The notes beneath the pieces were generated by a model. The model did no database searches, was not told the DNA's origin, and saw only the letters and a list, made by a program, of their open reading frames with translations. The translations under genes and the position numbers were made by a program. From Bacillus sp. FJAT-27445 (lineage in GTDB: Bacteria; Bacillota; Bacilli; Bacillales; Cytobacillaceae): a DNA stretch of 64,000 nucleotides. The stretch is from assembly GCF_001510665.1 (NCBI RefSeq), contig NZ_LMTI01000003.1:292854-356853 (forward strand), in the 5' to 3' direction. Within the stretch, counting starts at the first letter, position 1, and each line of letters starts with the position of its first letter. This document shows positions 27,562 through 36,132 of the stretch, piece after piece.

Positions 27562-27789
27562 ATGAAGAAGAAGCTTTGCATACTCTTCGCAGGAACGATT
27601 TTCGCAGCGATGCTTACTCTCGCAGGCTGCGGTACAAATGACGATGAACAAAATCCCCCTCCTCCTCAGGACCGCATCCATGACAATAAAGGGAACGACG
27701 TGGATCCGGATAACGACGGAAGAGTGGACGAGGATGGTTTGCCAAGCGATACAAATGACAATACCAACAACATGAAAAAACATCGATAA
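27562..27789 (+). CDS. Small acidic lipoprotein
   Basis: This 75-aa protein has a type II signal peptide ending in the lipobox LTLAGC (Cys23). The mature part is short, Pro-rich (NPPPPQDR) and then Asp/Asn-rich (GNDVDPDNDGRVDEDGLP), resembling a flexible Ca-binding-like acidic tail. I know no function. GAAAGGGG precedes the ATG. It is monocistronic, with an imperfect terminator about 22 bp downstream. Confidence 0.7.
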   Translation: MKKKLCILFAGTIFAAMLTLAGCGTNDDEQNPPPPQDRIHDNKGNDVDPDNDGRVDEDGLPSDTNDNTNNMKKHR

Positions 27790-27811
27790 TGGAGAAACAG
27801 TTGATTAAGTA

Positions 27812-27841
27812 GGGCGGAGGGAAGCTTCCGGCCTTTTTTTG
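27812..27841 (+). terminator. Likely terminator of the small lipoprotein gene
   Basis: Imperfect GGCGGAGGGAAGC/GCTTCCGGCC stem followed by seven T. Confidence 0.55.
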
Positions 27842-27925
27842 ATTAAGTTCTTGCCTCACTGCAAGCATCCGACAATTCCCCAGGCGCATGGTTGGCGAAG
27901 CCCATGTAGGACGGGCACTCCATAA

Positions 27926-27966
27926 AATTCAATCAAACGTTTGATTGAATTCCTCACTGTCGAAAG
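27926..27966. promoter_or_regulatory. Palindrome plus TGTCGAA element, copy 1
   Basis: TCAATCAAACGTTTGATTGA (27929-27948) is a perfect palindrome that extends to 26 bp. After exactly 6 bp comes CACTGTCGAAA (27955-27965), which contains a Spo0A-box-like TGTCGAA. The same composite occurs at 38494. No gene starts nearby in either direction. Confidence 0.55.
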
Positions 27967-28010
27967 GAATCAAATCTGCCACAAGCCAGCCGCCAATAAT
28001 AATCCCCAAA

Positions 28011-28037
28011 ATTAAAAAAACAGCCCCAATGGAGCTG
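28011..28037 (-). terminator. Terminator of ywpF
   Basis: On the minus strand CAGCTCC/GGGGCTG with a 3-nt loop, followed by TTTTTTTAAT, 19 bp after the ywpF stop. Confidence 0.75.
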
Positions 28038-28055
28038 CCCGACTGCGATAACGTA

Positions 28056-28493
28056 TTAAACCTCGGATTTCCGTTGTTTCAACTTCGGTTTCCTCTGTAT
28101 TTTATCCTTGAACTCATCCAATAGCATATTTCCGTTGAGTCCCTGATCCAGCAATTGGCCGAGGAGGACTTCCGCATAATTATTTTTTGTTTTTCTTAAG
28201 CGCCCTTGCAGGAGGACGCTGATATGCTGTTCGAATTTTTTCAAGGAGCAAACCCTTGTCTGGAAAAAAGCCGGATCATTCTCCCTGTTCGTGATGACAG
28301 CCTGTACAATAAACTCATTGCCGGCATCCTCCAGCGCCTTAAAATAATCATAAAGGCCAAGCTCTGTATAGGCTTCAAGAAGCCAGTTGGAATGCACATC
28401 TTCTTTGTTAATAATCAGGCCGCTTTCCAAGGGAATTTCGGTTGTATCCTCACCATCAAGGATTTCAAGTGACACCAGTTTAAATGTTTTCAC
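28056..28493 (-). CDS. ywpF: YwpF family protein
   Basis: This 145-aa soluble protein begins MKTFKLVSLEILDG and ends with a very basic tail (KIQRKPKLKQRKSEV). It matches B. subtilis YwpF by start, length and position next to ssbB. The function is unknown. It is divergent from ssb. The 260-bp gap between them contains a consensus-like 0A box (28565-28574) and a ComK-type site. Confidence 0.8.
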   Translation of the reverse strand: MKTFKLVSLEILDGEDTTEIPLESGLIINKEDVHSNWLLEAYTELGLYDYFKALEDAGNEFIVQAVITNRENDPAFFQTRVCSLKKFEQHISVLLQGRLRKTKNNYAEVLLGQLLDQGLNGNMLLDEFKDKIQRKPKLKQRKSEV

Positions 28494-28564
28494 TCCAGCA
28501 CCTCTCCCTACAATAATTTTGCCTGTATTATATCATAGTCAATGTAAATAGCGATGGCATCCGT

Positions 28565-28574
28565 TTTGTCGAAA
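28565..28574 (+). promoter_or_regulatory. Candidate Spo0A box
   Basis: TTTGTCGAAA is a full match to the 0A-box consensus core TGTCGAA with flanking T and A. It lies in the divergent ywpF/ssb region, about 70 bp from ywpF and 180 bp from ssb. Confidence 0.45.
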
Positions 28575-28646
28575 AATAACTTGCCCAGTGGCCAAATTCG
28601 CTATAATTTGCGGGAAACCACTTGCAAAGGGAGTATTTAGGCGTGG

Positions 28647-28690
28647 AAAAGCGCTTTTTTTAGCAAAAATCGGCCCCGAAATTCATTTTT
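28647..28690 (+). promoter_or_regulatory. Candidate ComK box (K-box) upstream of ssb
   Basis: Box 1 is AAAA-N5-TTTT (28647-28659). Box 2 is GAAA-N5-TTTT (28678-28690), one mismatch. The 18-bp gap is one of the three ComK spacings known in B. subtilis (8, 18, 31). The site ends 64 bp before the ssb ATG. B. subtilis ssbB is ComK-dependent, which supports the call. Confidence 0.55.
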
Positions 28691-28754
28691 CACAGTTTTA
28701 CTTTTTTCACTTTCAGGCGTTAAGATGGACGCATCGACGAAAGGAGTTGGAACT

Positions 28755-29426
28755 ATGATTAACCAAGTAACCCTGGTAGGGCGGCTGACTAAAGATCCCG
28801 AATTAAAGGTCACATCGGAAGGTACGTCGGTGTCGAATGTCATACTGGCTGTGAACAGGCAATACAAAAACAGTAATGGCGAAATCGATACAGACTTTGT
28901 CCAATGCACCCTTTGGAAAAAAGCAGCGGAGAACACCGTCCACTATTGCCGGAAAGGGTCGGTGGTCGGCATCACGGGAAGGATCCATACGCGGCATTAT
29001 GACAACCAGGAAGGAAAACGGGTATATGTGACTGAGGTTGTTGCCGAATCGATTCGTTTCCTTAGTAGCAAGCCGGCAGGAGCAGCATCGCATGAAACAG
29101 AAAATACAAGGTCCGTTCCCGTTCCCGGGATGGATGTCCATCAAAACAACGAGCCTTCAACTGAATCTATTCCATTCCGCCACCAGGAGCAGCCGGTCGG
29201 GCAAGGTCAGTTCCAGCGCGCGCAGCCAGAGCCGACAACCGGGCAAGAACAGTTCCACCGGCCGCAGCCAGAGCCCGATTCGCGTCAGGGCCATTTCCAT
29301 CCGCCTCTGCGTGAAACGGCACCAGCCAGCGGTTCCTTCCACGACTCCCAGCCGGTTTCACCGCCTCCGTTTACTTTTGAAAGGGAACCATCCGCCCGTG
29401 GCAAGGAGGAATTTCCTTTTGGATAG
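28755..29426 (+). CDS. ssbB: Single-stranded DNA-binding protein, competence type (SsbB-like), with long repeat tail
   Basis: This 223-aa protein has a normal OB-fold (about 1-105: MINQVTLVGRLTKDPEL, YVTEVVAESIRFL). Its C-terminal region of about 118 residues is rich in Pro, Gln, Glu and His. The tail contains three imperfect 17-20-residue repeats built on G(Q)EQFHRPQPEP (about residues 145-195). The last residues are KEEFPFG, not the usual DDDIPF tip. The frame has 10 extra upstream codons; ATG 28755 is preferred because AAGGAGTTGGAACT precedes it. By position next to ywpF it corresponds to ssbB (ywpH), but B. subtilis SsbB is only about half as long. Confidence 0.88.
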   Translation: MINQVTLVGRLTKDPELKVTSEGTSVSNVILAVNRQYKNSNGEIDTDFVQCTLWKKAAENTVHYCRKGSVVGITGRIHTRHYDNQEGKRVYVTEVVAESIRFLSSKPAGAASHETENTRSVPVPGMDVHQNNEPSTESIPFRHQEQPVGQGQFQRAQPEPTTGQEQFHRPQPEPDSRQGHFHPPLRETAPASGSFHDSQPVSPPPFTFEREPSARGKEEFPFG

Positions 29427-29649
29427 GAATAAGAGCAATGTAGCGGAAAGCCTTGAATTGCTGCTCGAAAGCCTGATTAGAATGACTGGAAAAACCAATG
29501 AGCATGTTAGCAGCCTGCATAGCCGGATTCTTCAGCTTGAAAGAAGGCTTGATGAATACGAAAACGACTGGAAACGAACATGCAACGGTTGCCCAACGCA
29601 ATTGCCACAGCTGCCTTTAAAGGAAAAAGGATTCCTCTTCCACCTCTAG
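29419..29649 (+). CDS. Small coiled-coil protein overlapping ssbB
   Basis: This 76-aa ORF starts at TTG 29419, inside the last codons of ssb, with AAGGAGGAA 7 bp upstream. The overlap of 8 bp suggests translational coupling. The sequence (MDRNKSNVAESLELLLESLIRMTG ... LHSRILQLERRLDEYENDW) is helical with heptad-like Leu spacing in residues 33-58. It is followed by a Cys-containing tail (TCNGCP). I do not recognise the family. Coupling to ssbB suggests a DNA-uptake or single-strand-DNA role; this is inference. Confidence 0.6.
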   Translation: MDRNKSNVAESLELLLESLIRMTGKTNEHVSSLHSRILQLERRLDEYENDWKRTCNGCPTQLPQLPLKEKGFLFHL

Positions 29650-29776
29650 TCCCCTCATCTGGCCTGGCACTTACGACTAGGCTCCTGCCTAAGAGCTCCT
29701 CCCTTTAAAAATATCTTCACCATGATCCCTTTCAGAAACAAAATCAATCTGCCCCTCGAATCCTACCCCAACTGCA

Positions 29777-29802
29777 CCGGCGGCTTCCCGCCGGATTTTT
29801 TT
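29777..29802 (+). terminator. Terminator of the ssbB operon
   Basis: CCGGCGG/CCGCCGG stem followed by ATTTTTTTG. Confidence 0.85.
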
Positions 29803-29906
29803 GTCAGAATTTTAATGGAGGTTTTATGGTCCCCTAATAAAATCATTACTGACATGTATATATGTTTTTAAAATGTGCATACTTGTTAAAAACCCCCTGT
29901 TATATA

Positions 29907-29947
29907 GGAAAAGGCCGCTGAACTGCCAATTCAGCGGCCTTTTCCCT
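29907..29947. terminator. Bidirectional terminator after ywqA
   Basis: A perfect 16-bp stem (GGAAAAGGCCGCTGAA/TTCAGCGGCCTTTTCC) whose ends supply U-tracts in both directions. It ends 16 bp from the ywqA stop. Confidence 0.85.
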
Positions 29948-29963
29948 TTTGCTATGGACCAGC

Positions 29964-32942
29964 TTATTTCAGGACAATAAGGTCACGTAATTCCTCAGTC
30001 GAAAGCTCGGTAATCCAATTTTCGCTTTGGATAATTTGGTCATTGAGGTGTTGTTTTTTCTCGAGCATCACATCAATTTTTTCCTCTAGCGTCCCAGTGC
30101 AAATCAGCTTGTGGACATGGACGAAACGCTGCTGCCCAATCCGGTAGGCACGGTCAGTGGCCTGGTTTTCGACGGCGGGATTCCACCAGCGGTCATAGTG
30201 GATAACATGATTGGCAGCCGTAAGATTCAGACCGGTACCGCCTGCCTTCAGGCTAAGCAGGAATACAGGGAATGCGCGCTCCTGGAATTGGGCAATCATT
30301 TCATCCCGCTTTGTTTTTGGAACACTGCCGTTCAAAAACGGCACATCGATTCCGAACTTCCTTTTTAGCGCTGTTTTGATCATTTCCCCCATCTCAATAT
30401 ACTGGGTAAAAATAAGGCAGCTTTCATCCTGGCCAAGTACGGCGTCAACAAGTTCAACGAGTTTCTCCATTTTGGCGGACCTTGTTATCAAGTCACGGCC
30501 GGTGGAGGAAACCCCCCTTAGTTTTTTTCCGGAAGCTGGCACAATAGCAGAGCTTTTCTCAGCTGCTGTACCGTTTTCTCTCTGGCTGGCAGTTCCCTCG
30601 TCACCACTCGAAGCTCCAGCAATACGTTCGGACCGTGATTCTTTTAAATACAATGCGGGATGGTCGCAGAGCTGCTTCAGCTTGCTTAAGAGCTGGAGAA
30701 TGATGCCCTTTCTTTCAAATCCGGTCAGCTTCTCGAGCTGTGTGAACGTATCCTGGACCAACTGTTCATACAGGGAGGCTTGTTCGGCGGTAAGCGGGCA
30801 ATATTCCTTTTGCTCCTGCTTATCAGGAAGATTGAGCGCTACGTCTTCATCCTTTTTCGTCCGCCTTAACAGGAAAGGACGGATTAAGCCTTGGAGCTCA
30901 CGGACTTTTTCAGCTTTTTCATCCTTCTCAATCGGGATAACAAAGCGCTTTTGGAACTGTCCCAGGCTTCCGAGATAGCCGTGGTTTGTAAAATCTAAAA
31001 TCGACCAAAGCTCTGACAAGCGGTTCTCCATCGGGGTCCCGGTCAAGGCAATATGGTGGCGGCCACGCAGCTTTCGGACCGCCCGTGACTGCTTCGTATT
31101 TGCGTTTTTAATATTTTGCGCTTCGTCAATTGCAATCGCGCACCACTCAATCCGGTTGAACTCCTCTTCGTCCAGGTGGCTCAGTCCATACGATGTAAGT
31201 ACGACATCATGGCCGGCTGCCGTTTCGGCGAAGGCTTCACCCTTCAGCCTGTTTGTTCCATAATGCAAATGCACGCGCAGGCTGGGCCCGAATCGCTCAA
31301 GCTCCTTTTGCCAGTTGCCAAGCACGGATGTCGGGCAAATTATAAGTGATGGGCCATCCGCTCCTTTTTCAGCGGTTTCTTTTATCGAAAGAAGGTAAGA
31401 GATCAGCTGGATCGTTTTACCGAGGCCCATGTCGTCTGCCAGGACCGCGCCGAAGCCAAATTTGCGCAGGAACAGGAGCCAGCTCATACCAAGCTGCTGG
31501 TATGGCCGGAGCGCCCCATTCAACCCGGCAGGTACGTTGGCGAGCGGGATTTCCTTAATTTCACCGAGCTGCTTTATCATTTGTTTCCATTGCCGGTTTA
31601 GTTCAATCTGGATCTTTGCAAAAGCACGCGGGTTTTCAAGGTCGTCGCCTTCAGGTTCCTCGAGAAGTTCCTGTTCAAGCAGGTCGCGCACATGAAGGCC
31701 TTCCTTTTCGGCCTTTTTCATGATTTCCTGCATTTGCCGGATGAACTGTGGGTCGAGTTTGACCCATCGGCCCCGTACAAAGACAAGCCGTCGTTTTTCT
31801 TCCACCAATGAATGGAATTCCTCCTCGCTCAAATCAACTCCATTCATAGAGAAACGCCAATTAAAATCAAGCATCGCATTGAGGCCAACAAAGGAAGGGC
31901 GGTGGCTCGATGTACCCTTCAGTGATGCTTTAACCCGCAGATTCGCGTTCTTCATTGCCTGCCACCAGCCAGGCAGAAGGATTTCGACACCAAGTGCCAG
32001 CAGGATTTCGCTGGACTCAGTCAAAAAAATCCAAGCTTCTTCTTCGGAAAGGGAAGTTTTCATCCTGCCGTATACCCCAAGGGATGGAAGTAGCTCCACC
32101 CAGCGTTCCTCTTCGCGAGCGGCCTTTTCCAAAAATGGGCTCCATGAGGAAGGAATTGAAGGTTCGTCAGCCCGGTACAGCTCATCCGGGTTCTTTTTAC
32201 TCCTTAAAAATGTCTCGAGCAGCCAAAAGCCTTCGCCGTCTTCGGGTTCATCAAGGCGCAGGCCAACCGTGAAAGGGACTCCGCTTTCCTTAATTCCTAC
32301 CCATTCAAGCCAATTATCCTCATCAAAATACCGAGCAAGAGTAGCCGCCGGGATATTCCTGCTTTCGAGCAGTTCAAGCTTTGGCCCAAACAACTCCCGC
32401 ATTTCCGTATTTCGGGTCAGATAAGCATCAAGTGCCAGATTGTACAAATCCTCTATAAAATCATAGGCGGTTAGCTCCGTCCCACCCGCAGGGCCCGGTA
32501 AGCTTCCATTGGCTACATACTGCTCCCAGAACGAGCTGTCAAACTCGTCACGCACCCTTGCTGGGAGCTGCCAGCGAAACGTTCCTGCTTCCCACGCTTT
32601 GAAGTCCGGCAGCCATTCCTTTTCAAGGATGCTTTCATAAAGTATATGTGCCGAAGCGAGGCAGATTTCAGCCGCCTCGTCCCAGTCCCATTCAAAAAAA
32701 CGGTTGAACGATTCTCGGGCAAAGAGGGTGGCCAGCTGCCATGCATTCAGCTCAAGCACTTCAATCCCGCTTTCCTTCACTGGGTCGAGAAATGCCCCGT
32801 AATAGCTCTCCGGATGGCTGCTGAATAACGGATACTTCCACGCATCGGGGGAAAGCCATCCGCCATTTATTCCTTGTGCCGCCAACAGGCATCTTTCATC
32901 CTTAATCCTGACAATCAACTTTATTAACGGCTCTTTATACAT
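29964..32942 (-). CDS. ywqA: SNF2-family DEAD/DEAH-box helicase (YwqA-like)
   Basis: This 992-aa Swi2/Snf2 ATPase has a variable N-terminal half (1-450) followed by a helicase core. Walker A is LADDMGLGKTIQ near residue 501. Next come the DEAQ box (AIDEAQNIKN), SALTGTPMENRLSELWSILDF-type motif III (HIALTGTPMENRLSELW), and the C-terminal lobe with LKAGGTGLNLTAAN and DRAYRIGQQRFVHVHKL. A low-complexity insertion lies between the lobes (about 765-815). Such proteins remodel DNA-protein complexes; the exact bacterial role is unclear. The start overlaps the end of the SWIM gene by 8 bp, giving a two-gene operon as in B. subtilis ywqB-ywqA. Confidence 0.92.
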   Translation of the reverse strand: MYKEPLIKLIVRIKDERCLLAAQGINGGWLSPDAWKYPLFSSHPESYYGAFLDPVKESGIEVLELNAWQLATLFARESFNRFFEWDWDEAAEICLASAHILYESILEKEWLPDFKAWEAGTFRWQLPARVRDEFDSSFWEQYVANGSLPGPAGGTELTAYDFIEDLYNLALDAYLTRNTEMRELFGPKLELLESRNIPAATLARYFDEDNWLEWVGIKESGVPFTVGLRLDEPEDGEGFWLLETFLRSKKNPDELYRADEPSIPSSWSPFLEKAAREEERWVELLPSLGVYGRMKTSLSEEEAWIFLTESSEILLALGVEILLPGWWQAMKNANLRVKASLKGTSSHRPSFVGLNAMLDFNWRFSMNGVDLSEEEFHSLVEEKRRLVFVRGRWVKLDPQFIRQMQEIMKKAEKEGLHVRDLLEQELLEEPEGDDLENPRAFAKIQIELNRQWKQMIKQLGEIKEIPLANVPAGLNGALRPYQQLGMSWLLFLRKFGFGAVLADDMGLGKTIQLISYLLSIKETAEKGADGPSLIICPTSVLGNWQKELERFGPSLRVHLHYGTNRLKGEAFAETAAGHDVVLTSYGLSHLDEEEFNRIEWCAIAIDEAQNIKNANTKQSRAVRKLRGRHHIALTGTPMENRLSELWSILDFTNHGYLGSLGQFQKRFVIPIEKDEKAEKVRELQGLIRPFLLRRTKKDEDVALNLPDKQEQKEYCPLTAEQASLYEQLVQDTFTQLEKLTGFERKGIILQLLSKLKQLCDHPALYLKESRSERIAGASSGDEGTASQRENGTAAEKSSAIVPASGKKLRGVSSTGRDLITRSAKMEKLVELVDAVLGQDESCLIFTQYIEMGEMIKTALKRKFGIDVPFLNGSVPKTKRDEMIAQFQERAFPVFLLSLKAGGTGLNLTAANHVIHYDRWWNPAVENQATDRAYRIGQQRFVHVHKLICTGTLEEKIDVMLEKKQHLNDQIIQSENWITELSTEELRDLIVLK

Positions 32943-34554
32943 TAATCAGCTTGCTCCTTTGGCATTCTTCATGGAAAGCGCGCAACCGCCTTGTCCGCTC
33001 TAATAGTTCTTCAAAAAACGTTTCCCATTCATCCAGCCGCTTTTGTTTTTTATATAGCGTCCGAAGCTTCTTCAACAGCCGGACCGCATTCCTATAGCCC
33101 GGCCGGTTTTTTGTTGCAATCTGTTTTGCGGCAGCCTGGTGCAGCATCGATATCACCGCGTCCGGATTTTCCTTTTCCAGCACCTTCAGCCTCGCTGTTG
33201 GAAGGTCTGCGTATTGATAGCCCATGAAAACCTGAAGGTCAGCCCACTTTGAAAAATCGCCCCGCTCGAACAGAAGGCCCCCATATTCATAATAACTATA
33301 GGGGAGAGATTGCTGAAGGAGTCGTTCCAGAACGTCGTTGCGGCCCGTCCCTTCAACATAGGGAATGGCGGAGTCGAGCACCTTTTTGACAAATTGGGAC
33401 CGCCCCTGATACCCGCTGATGAAAGACAGTGTGCTTTTTAAATTCTGGGATAGAAGCTCAATGTACGGGCCGGAACGGTTCCACTCCTTGTGAAAGGACA
33501 ATTCATCGATCCAGTTCAGGAGGTAGGGGGCCATTTGCTGTTCAGTGAGTCCAGCCAGGAATCCCAGCGCCTTGGAATCTTCCTTCTGAAGGAATTGGAT
33601 ATGTGCGGAAGCAATTTGCAAAGGATGCCGGTTTACCCCTTCTAAAAGGGTGTTTCCGGCTTCGGCAAGCTTAACGGCTTCTGCCTCCAGGCTATCCCTT
33701 TTTTTAAATAAGGTCGACCAAAGGCCTAAATAAAGGAATATCCGTTCATATGGCACCAACGAAACGGACGTCAGCAAATCCCGTGCATCATCCTTCAATT
33801 TTTCTAGAAAAGGGTCAAACGAAAGCGGCCACGCCCGGCTTGCTAGCTTCCTGGCAATTCGTCCCGCATCTGTTTCCATTTCAGCAAACAAATGCCCATA
33901 ATACCGCTCGGCAGTATCTTCCGGATGCCCAAACTCCCTGGACAAAATCGCGAGCTCACGGAATGAAAACACAATTCCGGCAAGCTCATAAAGAAGCGCC
34001 CATTCCTCGCCGCTCGGTGAACCCGCCCTGACCCGGCGCCAGTACACCCCGAACAGCTCGCCCACAACATACGGATTCAAATGCTTTTTCGATCGCATAA
34101 TAGAAGTGAAACTCTCAGAAAACGACTCTACCCAAAGCTGATAATCCCGATCCACTACTCCAGTCGCCTTCATGATGGCGCGGGCGCGCTGCATTCCCAT
34201 TCTAACAGCTTCCTTTTTCTCCCGGACGGGATACCTCCAATCCTCGATCCACTCCGCAACACTGCCTTCCCGCCCATAAGCAGCGAAGAACACTGCGATT
34301 TGGTGGCGGCAAAGGCCGCGCGCCGGACATGAACATTCACTCATCTCAATGAACAGCTGTTCAAGCCGTACCCTTACTGGTACCACGTCCTGAACCGCTG
34401 CCGTTATTATGTCCTCATCAATCCGGAGCTGTGAAACCAGCCCTTGCCTATACAAAAGCATTCCTTTTTGGATCAGCCGCGCATCCTCCTCGGAATGCGG
34501 CGAAAGTATATCCCGGAGCCGCTCCGACACCAATGCCAATCCCTCATTCCGCAT
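32935..34554 (-). CDS. ywqB: SWIM zinc-finger protein (YwqB-like)
   Basis: This 539-aa protein has a SWIM-type zinc finger near residue 75 (CSCPARGLCRH, CxCx5CxH). The rest is a long alpha-helical region, possibly TPR-like, rich in Leu and basic residues. SWIM domains bind DNA or proteins and are commonly encoded next to, or fused with, SNF2 helicases. This supports a joint function with the downstream helicase. ATG 34554 is used. The 446-bp gap upstream (34555-35000) contains no gene I can support. Confidence 0.85.
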   Translation of the reverse strand: MRNEGLALVSERLRDILSPHSEEDARLIQKGMLLYRQGLVSQLRIDEDIITAAVQDVVPVRVRLEQLFIEMSECSCPARGLCRHQIAVFFAAYGREGSVAEWIEDWRYPVREKKEAVRMGMQRARAIMKATGVVDRDYQLWVESFSESFTSIMRSKKHLNPYVVGELFGVYWRRVRAGSPSGEEWALLYELAGIVFSFRELAILSREFGHPEDTAERYYGHLFAEMETDAGRIARKLASRAWPLSFDPFLEKLKDDARDLLTSVSLVPYERIFLYLGLWSTLFKKRDSLEAEAVKLAEAGNTLLEGVNRHPLQIASAHIQFLQKEDSKALGFLAGLTEQQMAPYLLNWIDELSFHKEWNRSGPYIELLSQNLKSTLSFISGYQGRSQFVKKVLDSAIPYVEGTGRNDVLERLLQQSLPYSYYEYGGLLFERGDFSKWADLQVFMGYQYADLPTARLKVLEKENPDAVISMLHQAAAKQIATKNRPGYRNAVRLLKKLRTLYKKQKRLDEWETFFEELLERTRRLRAFHEECQRSKLINV

Positions 34555-35000
34555 CCGAACACCCCCATGTTGTAAAAATGAACCCGGTTCCCGCCCTCCT
34601 TTTGGATGGAACGGACCATAAATTTATACGCCCTAACGATTAACCTGGTATATACCTATTTTCCAACGTACCAGGAACCCACTTTGGGCTAAAACCATAT
34701 TCTTTCATTATACCCAAAATCGGCGCTTCACAGAAACCCCATACTATATTTTTCGGTGAAGAGAGGAAACAGGCCACTATCTCTGCTCGGCGGTTGGGCA
34801 GAGATCCTCTGTAAAGGATTTGCCAGTTTCAAAGTTAGAAGGAGCGGGAATAGTAGTTTCACCATCCAAAGAAATTTCTGGTTTCAGGTCGAAATTTGTC
34901 ACAAAATTACCATGTAAGTAAATACTGGAAGCTGATTTACATTTGACACTTTTTTTAATAGAATGGTGAAAATGAGTGAAAAAGGAGGAGAAATGGCGAA

Positions 35001-35165
35001 GTGAAAGAGAACAGTAAAAAAGACGGCCAAAGCGTTTTTTTAGAAATAATGAAAAAGGCCTATGAAAAGGGACGAACTGAAACCGAAATGACATCAAAGA
35101 AAATGATTGAAGACCTAAAAGTAGATTTGAAAAATATGCCGATTACCCAATCGGATACAATATAA
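35001..35165 (+). CDS. Small charged protein of unknown function
   Basis: This 54-aa ORF starts at GTG, 10 bp after GGAGGAG, and begins MKENSKKDGQSVFLEIMKKA. It is predicted helical, Lys/Glu-rich, with no membrane segment. A TTGACA (34952 region) lies about 50 bp upstream. It ends 10 bp before a strong terminator and is convergent with the sigma-factor gene. A three-codon ATG-GCG-AAG-TGA precedes and overlaps the GTG, so coupling is possible. I do not recognise the family. Confidence 0.55.
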   Translation: MKENSKKDGQSVFLEIMKKAYEKGRTETEMTSKKMIEDLKVDLKNMPITQSDTI

Positions 35166-35174
35166 GAAGAAAAA

Positions 35175-35207
35175 GAGGAGTGCCTAAAAACGGCTACTCC
35201 TCTTTTT
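35175..35207. terminator. Terminator between the 54-aa gene and the sigma factor
   Basis: GAGGAGTGCC/GGCTACTCCTC stem followed by TTTTTC; A-rich on the other flank, so possibly bidirectional. Confidence 0.8.
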
Positions 35208-35237
35208 CATTTTGCCTAGTTTAGGAGAATGATGGAG

Positions 35238-35723
35238 TTAGGTCAAATGTATGTTATCTTTTAGCCTTTGTTTTGCCTCCTTACGCCAGATTTTGACCGC
35301 GGAAATGCTCACATTCTCTTTTTCTGCAATTTCTTTTATGGATAAACAATGTATGCATGTATAAAGAACCCACTTTCTTTGGCTTGGAGTCAGGCAATCG
35401 CAATACGAGAGAATTAGCTGCTTGGAGAGGATGTCGCCAATGGAGGATTCGCCGGCCGTTTCCCAGAACTCATCATCAGGGTAAACCATCTTTTCTTCGT
35501 GGATTGCAGCCTTGGTCAACTCGGTCATCAATCTTCCCTTAATATATCGATACGCATAGCTTTCAAACTGCCCTTTCCCTGATTCATAGCCATTAGCCGC
35601 CTCCCAAAGGGCAACCAAGCCGGTTTGGAAAAATTCCTCCTTGTTTTTATAAATGTGAAGAGATCGGATGATACTGTAAATCATCGGTGTAAACTGGTCT
35701 GCAATCTGTTCAAAGCTTTCCAC
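35238..35723 (-). CDS. Sigma-70 family RNA polymerase sigma factor (small, orphan)
   Basis: This 161-aa protein contains region 2 (FEQIADQFTPMIYSIIRSLHIY ... LVALWEAANGYESGKGQFESYAYRYIKGRLMTEL) and region 4 (LTPSQRKWVLYTCIHCLSIKEIAEKENVSISAVKIWRKEAKQRL). It lacks region 3 and has no anti-sigma gene beside it. The layout resembles ECF-like or ComX/SigH-type small sigma factors of Firmicutes. The target regulon is unknown. ATG has AAAGGGAAAAATT upstream on the minus strand. There is no operon partner. Confidence 0.8.
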   Translation of the reverse strand: MESFEQIADQFTPMIYSIIRSLHIYKNKEEFFQTGLVALWEAANGYESGKGQFESYAYRYIKGRLMTELTKAAIHEEKMVYPDDEFWETAGESSIGDILSKQLILSYCDCLTPSQRKWVLYTCIHCLSIKEIAEKENVSISAVKIWRKEAKQRLKDNIHLT

Positions 35724-35936
35724 AATTTTTCCCTTTCAGGAAAGCGCGCTTGCCACTGTATTCCCGGGTAAGTCCACCATACATTTCGCTAAATTGTTTG
35801 GCGAATCGCGAAAACTTAATTTTCGGCTCGAAAACAGAGCCAAAAGGAGGTTTTCATAGGGGAGTAATGACGTTTTTTATTCAATTAGGGGATGGAAAAC
35901 GCATTTTTTGCTTATTTTGCAAAAATTGAAACTTTA

Positions 35937-35945
35937 TTTCGACAA
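35937..35945 (-). promoter_or_regulatory. Candidate Spo0A box
   Basis: TTGTCGAAA on the minus strand (TTTCGACAA on plus), in the 409-bp gap between the divergent sigma-factor and xpaC genes. The rest of that gap shows no gene. Confidence 0.35.
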
Positions 35946-36132
35946 GGCTTGACGACTACGTCTTAAGCCTTAGTTCCCATTACATATCAAGGCTGTGGAA
36001 ACAGATGGATTTTTCGTGTATTGTTAAGGAAACAGAGAATTTTTAGAAAAAAGTTACCTCTCGTGAAACAATTGCAGTGTATTGAACGTACTAACCTGTA
36101 CAGGATCAATAGAGTCAGGAGTCGATATTGAT

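Noticed and set aside
27949-28055. Minus-strand reading frame after ywpF that looks like a membrane peptide (ILGIIIGGWLVADLIPF)
   Set aside because: It has no start codon or Shine-Dalgarno site, its upstream part is the ywpF terminator stem and U-tract, and its end is the palindromic element.
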